From the NCBI RefSeq assembly GCF_003054965.1, contig NZ_MIES01000033.1, positions 62,001 to 126,000 on the forward strand: DNA of 64,000 nucleotides, read 5' to 3'. This document shows, one piece after another, positions 63,657 to 64,000 of the stretch. Source of the stretch: Saccharospirillum sp. MSK14-1 (GTDB lineage: Bacteria; Pseudomonadota; Gammaproteobacteria; Pseudomonadales; Natronospirillaceae). Under the pieces are notes generated by a model that was not told the DNA's origin, ran no database searches, and saw only the letters and a list, made by a program, of their open reading frames with translations. Positions within the stretch are counted from its first letter, which is position 1. Every line of letters starts with the position of its first letter. Both the position numbers and the translations under genes were made by a program.

Positions 63657-64000
63657 ATGTGGCGTGAACGTTTAGCGCGAGTGATGGCTGGTTTGAGGCA
63701 ATTTTTTCGGCGTCTTGGCGGGTTGATTCCAACGCGCCGGCTCGGACGTTGGCTCGGTATTGTGCTCGGGTTGGTTTTGTTGGTCTTAATTGCGCTTGGC
63801 TGGTACTGGAGTAATGAGCCGAATACCTTTGACCCGGTTGCCCGCGCAGAGCAGCACGCGCGCCAAAATGACCGTGAGCGGGTGGTGGGTTACGCCACGA
63901 CGTATACCCTGACCGAATTGATGCGCACGCTGTTGGAAAAGCCCGGTGGCTATCTGTCCAACGATGTGGCGCCACCGTCGGTATGGCTGGACAACATGCC
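63657..64000 (+). CDS. DUF2333 family membrane protein (N-terminal part)
   Basis: The gene continues past the right edge. The visible 114 residues begin MWRERLARVMAGLRQFF, followed by a transmembrane helix (LGIVLGLVLLVLIALGWYW). EPNTFDPVARAEQH comes next, then KPGGYLSNDVAPPSVWLDNMP, a block I recall as typical of the DUF2333 family. A ribosome site CAGGAG/AAGGG precedes the ATG. Its function is unknown. Confidence 0.82.
   Translation, partial: MWRERLARVMAGLRQFFRRLGGLIPTRRLGRWLGIVLGLVLLVLIALGWYWSNEPNTFDPVARAEQHARQNDRERVVGYATTYTLTELMRTLLEKPGGYLSNDVAPPSVWLDNM

Overview
This window is chromosomal DNA of a gammaproteobacterium with moderately high GC. The gene orders are typical of marine Oceanospirillales-like or pseudomonad-like lineages: lptD-surA-pdxA-rsmA-apaH, gpmI-envC-ctpA-yibQ, yibN-grxC-secB, dusB-fis-purH-purD, aroQ-accB-accC and oppABCDF. 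The genus cannot be named from the sequence alone. I found 58 complete or nearly complete protein genes, one gene running off the right edge and one tRNA (Phe-GAA). There is no rRNA, CRISPR array, prophage or intact insertion sequence. Nearly all genes are core housekeeping genes.

Layout. 0.1-6.6 kb (minus): outer-membrane biogenesis and housekeeping operon lptD-surA-pdxA-rsmA-apaH, with apaG missing. 6.8-9 kb (plus): djlA and an M17 aminopeptidase, convergent with metR. 10.3-12.6 kb: acetolactate synthase ilvI-ilvH, convergent with glnA. The glnA upstream region holds a well-formed sigma-54 promoter and two NtrC-type sites. 14.5-16 kb: thiI. 16-21.8 kb (minus): the main accessory-looking locus. 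It holds an RpiR regulator, a GGT-family Ntn hydrolase, a TauE/SafE permease, a PucG-type aminotransferase and an M20 amidohydrolase. The set resembles parts of ureide (purine ring) catabolism, and two matching palindromes are likely RpiR operators. 21.8-25.2 kb: a PAS-GGDEF protein, secB, grxC and a membrane rhodanese.

25.4-31.9 kb (plus): gpmI, envC, ctpA and yibQ, followed by a DUF2799-like lipoprotein and a TatD nuclease. 32-33.6 kb: a DoxX protein and an A+T-richer EEP-fold protein next to tRNA-Phe. 33.9-37.1 kb (minus): yggX, mutY, ilvD. 37.3 kb: an unrecognised outer-membrane barrel-like gene. 38-43.8 kb (minus): a complete oligopeptide ABC importer with a structured oppA leader. 44-49.6 kb: a PilZ protein, msrA, pyrF (group 2), argA, a CRP/Vfr regulator with yhfA, and speD. 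49.7-54.3 kb: a CYTH triphosphatase, coq7 and a hybrid sensor kinase. 54.3-58.6 kb (minus): dusB-fis-purH-purD. 58.7-63.4 kb (minus): a zinc-ribbon DUF3426 protein, prmA with a MITE-like element at its 3' end, then aroQ-accB-accC. 63.7 kb to the edge: start of a DUF2333 gene.

The best candidates for a second look are: (i) the RpiR-controlled ureide/oxamate-like operon and its operators; (ii) the inverted-repeat element that supplies the prmA stop codon; (iii) the sigma-54/NtrC architecture of glnA; (iv) the hairpin-rich oppA leader; (v) the reduced first parvulin domain of SurA. I saw no wholly new defence or mobile system.
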